From the NCBI GenBank assembly GCA_028695735.1, contig JAQVIJ010000004.1, positions 1 through 64,000 on the forward strand: 64,000 bases of DNA, given 5' to 3'. The notes below the pieces were generated by a model. The model had not been told where the DNA came from. It worked only from the letters and a program-made list of their open reading frames with translations, and did no database searches. This DNA comes from Deltaproteobacteria bacterium. GTDB taxonomy: Bacteria > Desulfobacterota > Dissulfuribacteria > Dissulfuribacterales > DYLC01. Below, in pieces: positions 53,589 through 62,659 of this stretch. The translations under genes were made by a program, and so were the position numbers. The stretch's first letter is position 1. Each line of letters opens with the position of its first letter.

Positions 53589-54839
53589 ATGAACGAATAT
53601 TTCGAAAAACAGAAGGAACTCTATGGCGACAACCCGGGCTTCGATATCTCTGAGCTGTTGAGCAAGCCCTATGACAAGACATTGGCCGAGAAGCTCTATG
53701 ACCCTGCCAAGCCCATGCAGAACCGCATCACAGACATCGGTCCTGCCCACTTCTTCCAGTTCTTGCCACCGGTTCTCAAGAAGAACTATGGCCAGTGGAA
53801 ATATCATGAGATCGTGCAGCCCGGTGTAATCAAATATACCGCTGAAAGCGGCGATACCGTGTTTGCCGTGCGCTGCGCCTCCGCCCGTCTTATCACCACG
53901 AATCTCATTCGTGAGGTTGCCGAGATCGCCGATAAATACTGTGACGGCTGTGTGCGTTGGACCACCCGCAACAACATCGAATTCCATGTGGAGACTGAGG
54001 ACAAACTGCGCGCCCTGCTGGATGACCTGAAGGGCCGTAAGTTCCCGGGCGGTTCCTACAAGTTCCCGGTGGGCGGCACAGGCGCCTCTGTAACCAATAT
54101 CGTGCATACCCAGGGTTGGGTGCACTGCCATACACCGGCCATTGATGCCTCCAGCGTCGTAAAGTCCGTGATGGACGACCTGTTTGAATACTTCGGCAGC
54201 CACAAGCTCCCCGCCCAGGTGCGTATCGCCCTGGCCTGCTGTCTGAATATGTGCGGCGCGGTGCACTGCTCCGACATAGCCATACTTGGTGTTCACAGAA
54301 AGCCACCCCTGGTCGAGGATGAGCGTATCACCGGCGTGTGTGAGCTGCCCTTGGCCGTTGCTGCCTGTCCTCTGGGAGCCATCAAGCCGGCTACTGTGGA
54401 GATCAACGGTGAGAAGAAAAAGACCGTGCGCGTCAATGAAGACCGTTGTATGTTCTGTGGTAACTGCTATACCATGTGTCCCGCCATGCCATTGGCAGAC
54501 GGTCAAGGTGACGGCGTAGCCATTCTGGTTGGCGGCAAGATCTCCAACCGAATCAGCACCCCTCAGTTTTCCAAGCTCGTAATCCCATATATCCCCAGTG
54601 AACCGCCCCGTTGGCAGTCAACCGTAAAGACCATCAGAAATATCTTGGAGGTCTATGCCTCTAATGCCAACAAGTATGAGCGTCTGGGTGACTGGGCTGC
54701 CAGAATCGGCTGGGAACGCTTCTTTGAGAAGTGCAACATTCCGTTCACCGACAAGTCCATCGACGATTATCGTCTGGCCTATGACACATATCACACCACC
54801 ACACAGTTCAAGTGGAGTGTACATACCGATAACCTTTAA
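53589..54839 (+). CDS. dsrB: Dissimilatory sulfite reductase beta subunit
   Basis: 416 residues, slightly long for DsrB. Sirohaem-site cysteines occur in [17 protein letters not shown] and [17 protein letters not shown]; ferredoxin domain with [14 protein letters not shown]. The gene begins 27 bases after dsrA with an AAGGAG site. Forms the A2B2 enzyme with DsrA. Confidence 0.97.
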   Translation: MNEYFEKQKELYGDNPGFDISELLSKPYDKTLAEKLYDPAKPMQNRITDIGPAHFFQFLPPVLKKNYGQWKYHEIVQPGVIKYTAESGDTVFAVRCASARLITTNLIREVAEIADKYCDGCVRWTTRNNIEFHVETEDKLRALLDDLKGRKFPGGSYKFPVGGTGASVTNIVHTQGWVHCHTPAIDASSVVKSVMDDLFEYFGSHKLPAQVRIALACCLNMCGAVHCSDIAILGVHRKPPLVEDERITGVCELPLAVAACPLGAIKPATVEINGEKKKTVRVNEDRCMFCGNCYTMCPAMPLADGQGDGVAILVGGKISNRISTPQFSKLVIPYIPSEPPRWQSTVKTIRNILEVYASNANKYERLGDWAARIGWERFFEKCNIPFTDKSIDDYRLAYDTYHTTTQFKWSVHTDNL

Positions 54840-54868
54840 CCAAATAGCCTCACAGGAGGAATATTAAA

Positions 54869-55129
54869 ATGGCAGTCGATAAAGAAGAACTCAAAAGGTT
54901 GCTCGTGGAATTTTGCACAAAAAAAGCGGCGTTCAAGTCCAAGATGTATATCAAGGACATGTATGCCGCCTGTCCAGATGCATCTCCACGTGAGGTGAAG
55001 AATGCGGCCAACGAACTCGTAAGAGAAGGCAAGCTGGAATTTTTCTCCTCGGGCTCTACTGTTATGTATGGCGTGCCTGGCTTTGGAAAGGGCGTGGAAG
55101 AGGCCTTTGAAGAAGAAAAGGCAGAGTAA
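54869..55129 (+). CDS. dsrD: DsrD, allosteric activator of DsrAB
   Basis: 86 residues, winged-helix fold: VDKEELKRLLVEFCTKKAAF, MYAACPDASPREVKNAANEL, GKLEFFSSGSTVMYGVPGFG. DsrD stimulates sulfite reduction by DsrAB and is largely confined to reductive-type organisms. AGGAGG site; third gene of the operon, followed by a strong terminator. Confidence 0.96.
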   Translation: MAVDKEELKRLLVEFCTKKAAFKSKMYIKDMYAACPDASPREVKNAANELVREGKLEFFSSGSTVMYGVPGFGKGVEEAFEEEKAE

Positions 55130-55156
55130 TACTGCTTTCATAAAATGCTGTTAAGC

Positions 55157-55195
55157 AAAAGCCCTGTTGCGATATACTGCAACAGGGCTTTTTTT
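55157..55195 (+). terminator. Rho-independent terminator of dsrABD
   Basis: 14-bp stem AAAAGCCCTGTTGC with its complement, 8-base loop, then a T-run. No dsrN or dsrC follows, so the operon is dsrABD only. Confidence 0.95.
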
Positions 55196-55204
55196 GTTTA
55201 TATA

Positions 55205-55340
55205 AGGGAACCTCGAAAAATTGCCTTTTCGCTCATGATTGCGTTGCCCGCCGGGGAAAAATGCTCCCTGCCTGTCTGCGTGCAACGTACAGGCAGGGAG
55301 CAGGGGCGAACGGAAATTCTAATTTTATAGGGGCTCCCTT
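55205..55340. repeat. Family 2 intergenic repeat, long copy
   Basis: Ends AAGGGAACCTCGAAAAATT and, inverted, AAGGGAGCCCCTATAAAATT. The interior holds the conserved module (AACGCAATCATGAGCGAAAA on the minus strand) and a perfect 14-bp hairpin TGCTCCCTGCCTGT/ACAGGCAGGGAGCA. The remaining bases to 55480 contain no gene. Confidence 0.65.
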
Positions 55341-55487
55341 TAATGTAAAACGGTAATGGTTTATTTTTCAAGGAACCCATAAGACATTGGTTGGACACAC
55401 AGGTATGTAGAGTATATATTGGCAGGCGCATAGGCCTGTGTTACCCTACAACCATGCAACAGGGCTTTTTGACAGGAGGAAATGACC

Positions 55488-55883
55488 GTGCAACAGGGGA
55501 GTAGAACAGATAGTAGCCAATTGATGATTGCCAAAGACCAGCTAATCTTTCTGGAAGGCGATGACGCCAATGATATGTTCTATATACTTGAAGGAGAGGT
55601 GGAGGTATTTAAGACCATGGAAGGCCGCCGCATCACCATAGCCACCCTGGGCAAGGGAGAGGTCTTTGGAGAAATGGGACTGCTTACGGAAGGCTCCAGG
55701 CGCACAGCCTCCGCTCAGGCTACAAAAGAATCGACTGTGCTGAGCCTTACAAAGGAAGAATTTCTGCGCAGAATAACCCTTACCCCCACATTCTGCCTCA
55801 CCATCCTGAAAAGTCTGGCAGAACGGCTGCAACAGGCTACGAGTGAATTGATCTTGTTGAAATATGTCATATCCGGCCAATAG
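55488..55883 (+). CDS. Cyclic-nucleotide-binding-domain protein
   Basis: 131 residues from GTG 55488; the AGGAGGA at 55474-55480 is only 1-2 bases from the ATG at 55482 but 7 bases from this GTG, so GTG fits better. One cNMP fold: IFLEGDDANDMFYILEGEVE, LGKGEVFGEMGLLTEGSRRTASAQA (phosphate-binding cassette with the Arg). No DNA-binding domain. Second stand-alone cNMP protein in the window. Confidence 0.82.
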   Translation: MQQGSRTDSSQLMIAKDQLIFLEGDDANDMFYILEGEVEVFKTMEGRRITIATLGKGEVFGEMGLLTEGSRRTASAQATKESTVLSLTKEEFLRRITLTPTFCLTILKSLAERLQQATSELILLKYVISGQ

Positions 55884-55901
55884 GCCGCCAAAATATGCGG
55901 T

Positions 55902-56531
55902 TCAGCCCTTGATGGGCGCGCTGTATTGCCGTTGCAGGGCGGATACCGACCTGCCGAGAAAGAAATCAATGGCATCCTCTTTGATTCCAAAGGTCTCTCG
56001 CACCCTCACCCTGAACGCTTCATCTTTTTCAGCTATATCCTGCAACGCAGACAATATCTCTTTGGCGGAATCCAAGAGGTCCCTGGCCTCGAAGATCATT
56101 GAAAAGATCTCTTTGGGAGGGAATCGCTGGTCATAGGCCTTTATAACCTCTATAAAGGAAGAACCGGATGGGAATATATCCTCTCTGGCAAGGACATCCG
56201 TCAAAAACAGCCCCTCCGCCTCTTTGGTATCCCAACATCTAAATGCCCTGCACTCCAACGGCCTGTCGCGATATATATCACAAGACATTTCCCCCACATT
56301 GAAAAAGATACAGGCGGTCTCTTGAGTCTTTGTCCTGATTTTGATTATATCCATCGGCAACTCTACAAGCCTGTCCTCTGTGGGGTGATAGACAGGTTCG
56401 CCCTTGCGAATGGTGACCAGGACATCCGGCGATAAAAGACTGGAAGAGAGCAGTGAAATGTCCTCTTGATGAAGGACGGGGCCGCCCTTGATGCAGCAGG
56501 CCCCGCAACGTTTACAGACAGTCTTTGTCAT
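55902..56531 (-). CDS. YkgJ-family cysteine cluster protein
   Basis: 209 residues. N-terminal CKRCGACC, then CIFFNVGEMSCDIYRDRPLECRAFRCW: the zinc/iron-chelating CxxCxxCC ... C ... C pattern of the YkgJ/UPF0153 family. C-terminal 90 residues are helical. Role unknown, perhaps metal binding or redox. ATG overlaps the upstream lipoprotein stop (TAATG), so the two are coupled. Confidence 0.85.
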   Translation of the reverse strand: MTKTVCKRCGACCIKGGPVLHQEDISLLSSSLLSPDVLVTIRKGEPVYHPTEDRLVELPMDIIKIRTKTQETACIFFNVGEMSCDIYRDRPLECRAFRCWDTKEAEGLFLTDVLAREDIFPSGSSFIEVIKAYDQRFPPKEIFSMIFEARDLLDSAKEILSALQDIAEKDEAFRVRVRETFGIKEDAIDFFLGRSVSALQRQYSAPIKG

Positions 56532-57019
56532 TATTGACCGGTTTTAGGGGTTTCCTTGCCGGCTGGTGCCTTTACAGTCTCGCTTACACCTGCTCCGGCA
56601 ACGGGCTTGTCGCTCGTCACATCCGATGTATGGGGTGCGGCAGGGGCAGGGGCCTGAGGCTCAGCAGCAGGCTTGGCAGCCTCTGCCTGGGGGGCAGGAG
56701 CTGTCTCGGCAGGCTTGGTCTCGGCGGCAGGTGCGGGCTGCGTCTCTTTCGCTGCATTTTCGGCAGCGGCAGGGGCCTGAGATTCAGCAGCAGGCTTGGC
56801 AGCCTCTGCCTGGGGGGCAGGAGCTGTCTCGGCAGGCTTGGTCTCGGCGGCAGGCACTGCTGCCTTGGTTTCAGGAGCAGCGGCCGGGGCTGAAGCCGCA
56901 GCCGGTGGGGCTGCTGGTTTGGCGGTCTCCTGTGTTGTAGAGGGCTGTTTCTGGTCCGCTGGATTACTGCAGCCAATCAACAAGCCAGCCATCAAAACCA
57001 CGAAGATATACTTTTTCAT
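56531..57019 (-). CDS. Ala/Pro/Glu-rich repeat lipoprotein
   Basis: 162 residues from ATG 57019 (GGAGGG upstream). Lipobox LLIGC. After the Cys the sequence is low complexity (Ala, Pro, Glu, Lys, Thr) with no folded domain. It contains two copies of a segment reading AAETKPAETAPAPQAEAAKP, mirrored by an 85-bp direct DNA repeat. It looks like a periplasm-spanning tether or cell-wall linker; no function is assigned. Codon use is strongly GC-rich because of the Ala/Pro content. Confidence 0.78.
   Translation of the reverse strand: MKKYIFVVLMAGLLIGCSNPADQKQPSTTQETAKPAAPPAAASAPAAAPETKAAVPAAETKPAETAPAPQAEAAKPAAESQAPAAAENAAKETQPAPAAETKPAETAPAPQAEAAKPAAEPQAPAPAAPHTSDVTSDKPVAGAGVSETVKAPAGKETPKTGQ
56647..56731. 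repeat. 85-bp direct repeat, unit 1 (lipoprotein gene)
   Basis: Nearly identical to 56770-56854 (differences only near GAGGCTCAGC/GAGATTCAGC). Suggests recent tandem duplication or slippage within the coding region, preserving frame. Confidence 0.85.
56770..56854. repeat. 85-bp direct repeat, unit 2 (lipoprotein gene)
   Basis: Second unit of the repeat. The two unit starts are 123 bases apart, a multiple of three, so the reading frame is kept. Confidence 0.85.
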
Positions 57020-57225
57020 CTTAAAATCCCTCCTTTGGAATTTTTCAGCATGATAGCACCAACTCCTGCATATTTCCATAAAAAATGCAAGATTTTTCAC
57101 ATGTGGTCGTCTTTAATCCGTTTCAGAGTTTCTTGAGAAGATACCCATTAAAAAGAAACTGTATTGCAATATGCCTCTGTGCAAATACGCGGGCACAGCC
57201 ATTCAACAAAAGGGTAGGCACTCAT

Positions 57226-58026
57226 CTAAAAATAATGGGCTATGATACGCGCATGTCCCTTTTCCTGGTCTGCTAATTGCAAAAACACCCGTGCCATCTC
57301 CACGTCCTTTGTAATGGCTGCATAATTTTTGTAAAGCTCATAGGCCATCCACTCTATCTCAATAGCGATTTCACCAAGATTCAGAATCGGCTCACCCTCC
57401 ATGGTCTTCAGGCGCTCTATCGCCTCCTCCGGCATCAGACCGCCCTCCAAAAAATTGTCGGATGCGGTCTCATACAGTGTTTCAAAAGGCGGTGCGGCAG
57501 GATTCAGGTGTTTGAGCAGGCCATAAATCACCTTTGCATGACTTATTTCAAATCTGGCCAGGTGTAAGGCCATATCAGAGACCAACGACTGCGGAAACAC
57601 GCGGGCCGCCGTCTCATAGAAACGTTCGGCAGCCTTTTCAAAACCTATGGCATCCATCAGCACCTTTTCAGGGCCTTGGGAGATGTCAATGGTCATGACA
57701 TGCGGGAAACCTGACAGTGACTTGCCCTGCCAGGCCAAAATGCCGCCTGCCAGATTGAATATCTTTTTGAACGCAGCACCCATGCCGTCAACGAACTCGG
57801 CGGCGATGCGCGAACGCCTGCCGCTCCTGCAATAAAAGATCACCTCTTTATCGGCATCCAGACCGACTATTTTTGCCTCCACATCTTTCAAAGGGATGAG
57901 CAGTGCCCCTGGAATATGCGACACAGCGTATTCTTTCGGCTCCCTCACATCTATGAGCAGATACTCTTGTTCCTTGCGGTTTTTTAGATAATCCTTGAGT
58001 TCATCGGAAGAGATGTCGGTCACCAT
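57226..58026 (-). CDS. Rhodanese-ferritin-like fusion protein
   Basis: 266 residues. Rhodanese domain 1-105 with DVREPKEYAVSHIPGA and active-site loop FYCRSGRRS (Cys). The second half (about 115-266) is a ferritin-like four-helix domain with candidate diiron ligands in FEKAAERFYE, RFEISHAKV, EIEWMAYELY and QEKGHARI. Both domains appear complete. The fusion suggests sulfane-sulfur handling tied to peroxide or iron chemistry. No signal peptide, so cytoplasmic. It occurs in sulfur-metabolising anaerobes as far as I know. Confidence 0.88.
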   Translation of the reverse strand: MVTDISSDELKDYLKNRKEQEYLLIDVREPKEYAVSHIPGALLIPLKDVEAKIVGLDADKEVIFYCRSGRRSRIAAEFVDGMGAAFKKIFNLAGGILAWQGKSLSGFPHVMTIDISQGPEKVLMDAIGFEKAAERFYETAARVFPQSLVSDMALHLARFEISHAKVIYGLLKHLNPAAPPFETLYETASDNFLEGGLMPEEAIERLKTMEGEPILNLGEIAIEIEWMAYELYKNYAAITKDVEMARVFLQLADQEKGHARIIAHYF

Positions 58027-58196
58027 GTGGTATTCCTCCCTGTAGATTTTTTACCTCAACCTCCTGTATATTTGATGAAATTATAAAGGAGCATCAGGCA
58101 TCTGTTTAAATAAACCACAAAAATAGCAAAACGCATTTATAATATGCATAAAAACAATAACCGCTGCTGGTTACCGAAAAAAAATCCGCCAGCGCC

Positions 58197-58225
58197 TTGA
58201 CAAATATGGACTTTTCCTTTATGAA
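58197..58225 (+). promoter_or_regulatory. Sigma-70-type promoter for rplM-rpsI
   Basis: TTGACA at 58197-58202, 17-base spacer, TATGAA at 58220-58225. The 58027-58196 stretch upstream is AT-rich without a gene. A family 2 repeat lies between this promoter and rplM, so it is in the leader. Confidence 0.65.
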
Positions 58226-58235
58226 TTTAACTTCT

Positions 58236-58301
58236 TTAGGAAGTTTTGAAAAATTAAACGCAGTTGTGAGCGAAAGGGCAATTTTTCAAGGCTTCCTTTA
58301 G
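58236..58301. repeat. Family 2 intergenic repeat in the rplM leader
   Basis: TTTAGGAAGTTTTGAAAAATT at the left (inverted at the right as AAAGGAAGCCTTGAAAAATT) around the core ACGCAGTTGTGAGCGAAAGG. The ends pair, so the leader RNA could form a long hairpin. Confidence 0.7.
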
Positions 58302-58340
58302 AAAAATCATCAAGAACAGCCTTAAATGGAGAATACTTTC

Positions 58341-58775
58341 ATGAAAACGCCGCTTCCAAAGGTGAACGAGATAGAACACAAATGGTATGTAGTGGATGCC
58401 AAGGGCGAGACCCTGGGCAGACTTGCCACTCAAATCGCCACTCGTTTGCGTGGCAAACACAAACCCATCTTCACTCCGCACTTAGACACAGGGGATTTTA
58501 TCATTGTTATCAATGCCAGCCAGGTGCGTCTGACGGGAAACAAGGCCACAGAAAAGCCGTATAAGACCTACACCGGTTTCACCGGCGGTCTTAAGATCAA
58601 AAAGGCCTCAGAGATGCTGGCCAAACGGCCTGAGGATGTGATAAAGCTTGCCGTAAAGCGCATGCTGCCCAAAAACACCCTGGGCGGTCTGCAGTTCAAA
58701 AAGCTGAAGGTATATGCGGGCTCCGAGCATCCACATGCATCCCAACTTCCTGAAAAATTACAGTTTACCCAATAA
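58341..58775 (+). CDS. rplM: 50S ribosomal protein L13
   Basis: 144 residues from ATG 58341 (TGGAGA site 8 bases upstream). Core L13 motifs: [71 protein letters not shown]. Usual rplM-rpsI order. Confidence 0.97.
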   Translation: MKTPLPKVNEIEHKWYVVDAKGETLGRLATQIATRLRGKHKPIFTPHLDTGDFIIVINASQVRLTGNKATEKPYKTYTGFTGGLKIKKASEMLAKRPEDVIKLAVKRMLPKNTLGGLQFKKLKVYAGSEHPHASQLPEKLQFTQ

Positions 58776-58785
58776 AATCAAAACA

Positions 58786-58849
58786 TTAGGGAATTTTGAA
58801 AAATTAAGCGCAGTCGTGAGCGAAAGGGCGATTTTTTAAGGTTCCCATT
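58786..58849. repeat. Family 2 intergenic repeat between rplM and rpsI
   Basis: TTAGGGAATTTTGAAAAATT left end, GCGCAGTCGTGAGCGAAAGG core, right end inverted as TGGGAACCTTAAAAAATCG. It sits inside the ribosomal protein operon. Confidence 0.7.
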
Positions 58850-58869
58850 AAAAATAGAAGGGATTCGAT

Positions 58870-59262
58870 ATGGCTAAAGATACACATTACGCTACAGGCA
58901 GAAGGAAAACAGCAGTAGCCCGTGTCTGGCTTCTGCCGGGCTCAGGCTCCATACAGGTCAACAACAAGGGCTGCAAGGAATATTTTTCCTCTGATCTGGC
59001 TGAAACCACCATCACCAAACCATTGCTCATAACCAATACGCAAGGGAAATTCGATATAAAGGCTACGGTAACTGGTGGCGGGATCTCAGCCCAGGCTGAG
59101 GCGATCCGTCACGGCATAGCCAGGGCGCTCCTGCTGGCCGATCCTGAACACAGGGTCCCTCTAAAAAAGGCTGGTTTCCTCACAAGGGATCCCAGGGCCA
59201 AGGAACGCAAGAAATACGGCCTTGCCGCAGCCAGAAAGCGCTTCCAGTACTCCAAACGTTAA
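58870..59262 (+). CDS. rpsI: 30S ribosomal protein S9
   Basis: 130 residues. [20 protein letters not shown] at the N-terminus, [20 protein letters not shown] in the middle and the basic C-terminal tail [16 protein letters not shown] that reaches the ribosomal P site. Complete. Confidence 0.97.
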   Translation: MAKDTHYATGRRKTAVARVWLLPGSGSIQVNNKGCKEYFSSDLAETTITKPLLITNTQGKFDIKATVTGGGISAQAEAIRHGIARALLLADPEHRVPLKKAGFLTRDPRAKERKKYGLAAARKRFQYSKR

Positions 59263-59278
59263 TTCATTATCAGGCTTG

Positions 59279-59330
59279 AAGCGGTTTCTTTGCCCCCTTT
59301 GTGCAGCTGGGCGAGGAAACCGCTTTTCTT
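59279..59330 (+). terminator. Rho-independent terminator after rpsI
   Basis: AAGCGGTTTC and complement GAAACCGCTT with a 27-base loop, then TTCTTT. It lies immediately before the argC start. Confidence 0.75.
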
Positions 59331-59333
59331 TGA

Positions 59334-60386
59334 GTGAAGAACATGCTGAAAGTAGCTATCATAGGAGGCTCTGGATACACAGGGCTCGAACTGCTTAGGG
59401 TTCTACGCCGGCATGGGCAGGTGCAGGTCGTTGCCGTAACATCCCGCAAGGAGGCGGGTCTTTCGGTGGAAAGCCTCTTTCCATCCCTGACAGGCCTGTT
59501 TTCAGGGCTCAACTTCGAGGAACCAGATATAACCTCCATAGCGAAACGTTCTGAGCTGGTCTTCACCGCGGTCCCCCATGAAGCGGCCATGGCCGTTGTA
59601 CCTGACCTCTTGCAGGCAGGGCTGAAGGTGATCGACCTCTCCGCTGATTTCCGCATTCATGACCAAGCTGTCTATGAAGCCTGGTATTCAGCACACAAAG
59701 CCCCTCAATATCTTGCGGCAGCCGTCTATGGCCTGCCTGAATTATATGCCCGGCAGATCAGCAACGCCAGGCTTACAGCAAATCCTGGCTGTTATCCAAC
59801 AAGCGCCATTCTGCCTCTTGCGCCGCTTTTGAAACAGCGCATGATTCAACACCATGGTATCATAGTGGATTCCAAATCAGGGACCAGCGGAGCAGGCCGC
59901 AGCCCCTCCATGACAACGCTGTTTTGCGAGGTAAACGAGGGCTTTTGCGCCTATAAAGTGGGCCAGCACCGCCATACACCCGAAATAGAACAGGAGTTGT
60001 CCATCGCAGCGGGGGCGCAGGTAACCATCAACTTCACACCGCATCTGCTGCCTGTTTCTCGCGGCATCCTCACCACCATCTATGCAGATCTGACAGACCA
60101 GAACACCTCCACAGAAGACATTCTGGCCGCCCTGAGGGGTTTTTACGCAGACAAACCCTTTGTCCGCATCTTGCCAAAAGGCACATTTCCCAATGTCCTG
60201 CGCGTGAGGGGCAGTAACTACTGTGACATAGGCTGCAAGGTGGACGTACGCACCCGCAGGCTGATTTTGATATCCGCCATAGACAACCTGGTAAAGGGGG
60301 CATCAGGTCAAGCCATTCAGAACATGAATCTCATGTGCGGATTTCCAGAAACCGAGGGCCTGCTGCAGGCCCCGCTGTATCCGTAA
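59334..60386 (+). CDS. argC: N-acetyl-gamma-glutamyl-phosphate reductase
   Basis: 350 residues from GTG 59334 (ATG 59343, giving MLKVAIIGGSGYTG, is an equally likely start). NAD(P) motif GGSGYTGLELLR, catalytic Cys in ANPGCYPTSA, and SGTSGAGRS. Third step of arginine synthesis. Followed after 42 bases by truA. Confidence 0.95.
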   Translation: MKNMLKVAIIGGSGYTGLELLRVLRRHGQVQVVAVTSRKEAGLSVESLFPSLTGLFSGLNFEEPDITSIAKRSELVFTAVPHEAAMAVVPDLLQAGLKVIDLSADFRIHDQAVYEAWYSAHKAPQYLAAAVYGLPELYARQISNARLTANPGCYPTSAILPLAPLLKQRMIQHHGIIVDSKSGTSGAGRSPSMTTLFCEVNEGFCAYKVGQHRHTPEIEQELSIAAGAQVTINFTPHLLPVSRGILTTIYADLTDQNTSTEDILAALRGFYADKPFVRILPKGTFPNVLRVRGSNYCDIGCKVDVRTRRLILISAIDNLVKGASGQAIQNMNLMCGFPETEGLLQAPLYP

Positions 60387-60428
60387 TCCCATCATTCCAT
60401 TCCCCATCTTTTTGCGCTGGCCGGACTC

Positions 60429-61289
60429 ATGCGCAACATAAAACTCCTGATTTCATATGACGGTTCCTGCTGCCATGGCTGGCAGCGGCAGAGGCCTCAT
60501 GAAGTGACTTTACAGGGGGTTCTGGAGCAGGCCCTCGCCACCCTGTTTCAGGAAAAAATTTATGTCACAGCATCGGGCAGGACCGACGCAGGCGTGCATG
60601 CCCTGGGTCAGGTGGCCAATTTCCACACTCAAAACACCACAATCCCACTTACAGGTATCAAAAACGGCCTGAACGCCCTGCTGCCCGAGTATATGGCGGT
60701 CCTGAGCGCCGAGGATGTTCCGCTGGATTTCCATGCGCGAAAGCATGCCCTGTGCAAAATTTATACATATCATCTCGTGTTGGCCCACAATCCTCTGCCT
60801 CTCTGGAGAAGACATGCCTGGGTATTGAGAACCAACTCACTGCAAAAACTGGATTTAGAGGCCATGCGAAAGGGGGCTGCGTTCCTGCTGGGCACACATG
60901 ACTTCAAGACCTTTCAGGCCAGCGGCAGTTCGGTTACCACAACGGAGCGCACTGTTTACAGTCTTTCCATTCAGCATCAGCCAATTTCCCTCAGCCCTCC
61001 TTTTTATTTTCCTTTGTCCGATACACATTTATATACATTTACCATTGCCGCAAACGGGTTTCTTCGTTATATGGTTAGGAATATCGTAGGGTTGCTGGCA
61101 GTCATAGGCATGGGTCGAATGCACTTTGAACATGTCAAAACAGCCTTGCTGGCCAGAGACAGGTCGGTTTCAGCCCCAACGGCTCCGGCGCAGGGTTTGT
61201 TCCTGGAACAGGTCATCTACGAACGGACAACCCTGGATGCCTGGCTCGCATTCCAGCAACAACTACATGCGGAAGATTTTAAAAAATAA
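60429..61289 (+). CDS. truA: tRNA pseudouridine(38-40) synthase
   Basis: 286 residues. LLISYDGSCCHGWQRQ, catalytic Asp in ASGRTDAGVHALGQVANF, and FLRYMVRNIVGLL are the TruA signatures. Slightly longer than E. coli TruA because of a loop around 180-195. Modifies the tRNA anticodon arm. Confidence 0.95.
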   Translation: MRNIKLLISYDGSCCHGWQRQRPHEVTLQGVLEQALATLFQEKIYVTASGRTDAGVHALGQVANFHTQNTTIPLTGIKNGLNALLPEYMAVLSAEDVPLDFHARKHALCKIYTYHLVLAHNPLPLWRRHAWVLRTNSLQKLDLEAMRKGAAFLLGTHDFKTFQASGSSVTTTERTVYSLSIQHQPISLSPPFYFPLSDTHLYTFTIAANGFLRYMVRNIVGLLAVIGMGRMHFEHVKTALLARDRSVSAPTAPAQGLFLEQVIYERTTLDAWLAFQQQLHAEDFKK

Positions 61290-61381
61290 AGGGAGCCTTG
61301 AAAAATTAGAATTTTCGTTCGATAACAGGCAGGGAAGAGCAACGCAGTTGTGAGCGAAAGGGCAATTTTGCAAGACTCCCT
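61290..61381. repeat. Family 2 intergenic repeat upstream of the aminotransferase
   Basis: Left AGGGAGCCTTGAAAAATT, then AATTTTCGTTCG; right end inverted AGGGAGTCTTGCAAAATTG; core ACGCAGTTGTGAGCGAAAGG. Fills almost the whole gap between truA and the next gene. Confidence 0.72.
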
Positions 61382-61403
61382 AAAATGAAAGGACACAGAC
61401 ATC

Positions 61404-62639
61404 ATGCACTCATCTATGAATAATCAGGCAAACTGGCAGCCGCCTCTTTCGGAACGCGTAAGAAATCTGAAGCCATCCCCCACCCTGGCCATAGACGCCA
61501 AGGCCAAGGCCCTCAAGGCCCAGGGCGCCGACATCATCAATCTGTCGGTGGGAGAGCCGGACTTCGACACCCCTGATCACATCAAAGAGGCCGCAATCAA
61601 GGCCATAAAAGATGGTTTCACCAAATATACGGCGGTGGGCGGCATCCCTGACCTGAAAAAGGCCATTATCGAAAAGATGGAACGGGATTACGGGCTCACC
61701 TATTCTGAGAATGCGGTCATGGTCTCTACAGGCGGCAAACTGGCGCTCTACAACTGCATGCAGGCCATCATAGACCCAGGCGACGAGGTGATCCTGCCGG
61801 TACCCTATTGGGTCTCATATCCTCCCATGGTGGAACTGGCAGGTGGAGTGGTGCGGTATCTTCAGACAGAGCCATCCAATGGCTTCGCCATAGAGCCTGC
61901 GGCCATCGCCGAGCTCCTGACCAGCCGCACAAAGGCCATCATCCTGAACAGCCCTTCAAATCCCACAGGTTCGGTATATTCATCTGAAAACCTGAAAGAT
62001 ATCGCTGAGTTGGCGGTCAAACACGGCTTTTATGTCATCTCTGACGATATCTATGACGCCATTCGCTTCGACGGCAAGGGTTGTGAAAACGCCGCGTCCC
62101 TGTTTCCTGAGGCAAAGGATCGCACACTGGTAATAAACGGCGTATCCAAAACCTATGCCATGACAGGCTGGCGCATCGGATACCTGGCCGGGCCTGAGGC
62201 AGTGGTCAAGGCCGCCACCAAGATTCAAAGCCAGAACACCTCGAATCCCACCTCCATAGCCCAAAAGGCCGCTGCGGCAGCCATCGCAGGCCCGCAGGAC
62301 TGTGTCAGGAACATGCTGAAGGCCTTTGCAGAACGCAAGGACTATCTGATGCAGGAACTGCCTTCCATCCCCGCTCTCTCTTGTGTGGAGCCAAAGGGTG
62401 CATTTTATGTATTCCCTGATTTTTCGGCATATTACGGCAAGAAGACCCCCAACAATGGCAGAGAGATCGACGGCTCCCTGGCCATGGCCGATTATCTGCT
62501 GGACGAGGCAAGAATCGCTGCAGTGCCGGGAATCGCCTTTGGTGACGATAGATTTATACGTTTTTCCTATGCAGCCAGCCTTGATACCCTGAAGGAGGGC
62601 GTCAAACGGCTCAAAAAGGCGCTGGCGGCCCTGAGTTAA
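61404..62639 (+). CDS. Class I/II pyridoxal-phosphate aminotransferase (aspartate aminotransferase-like)
   Basis: 411 residues. INLSVGEPDFDTPDHIKEAA, LNSPSNPTGSVYS, the PLP lysine in GVSKTYAMTGWRIGY, and the C-terminal substrate Arg in DRFIRFSYA: the AspB/AspC I-gamma subgroup. Likely makes aspartate/glutamate or related amino acids; exact substrate not certain. Confidence 0.92.
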   Translation: MHSSMNNQANWQPPLSERVRNLKPSPTLAIDAKAKALKAQGADIINLSVGEPDFDTPDHIKEAAIKAIKDGFTKYTAVGGIPDLKKAIIEKMERDYGLTYSENAVMVSTGGKLALYNCMQAIIDPGDEVILPVPYWVSYPPMVELAGGVVRYLQTEPSNGFAIEPAAIAELLTSRTKAIILNSPSNPTGSVYSSENLKDIAELAVKHGFYVISDDIYDAIRFDGKGCENAASLFPEAKDRTLVINGVSKTYAMTGWRIGYLAGPEAVVKAATKIQSQNTSNPTSIAQKAAAAAIAGPQDCVRNMLKAFAERKDYLMQELPSIPALSCVEPKGAFYVFPDFSAYYGKKTPNNGREIDGSLAMADYLLDEARIAAVPGIAFGDDRFIRFSYAASLDTLKEGVKRLKKALAALS

Positions 62640-62659
62640 CGGAACGGAGGGGGAGAAGA

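Noticed and set aside
52899-54506. 535-codon minus-strand frame opposite dsrA/dsrB
   Set aside because: DsrAB are unmistakable on the plus strand; the antisense product has no known motif and low-complexity His/Gly/Val runs.
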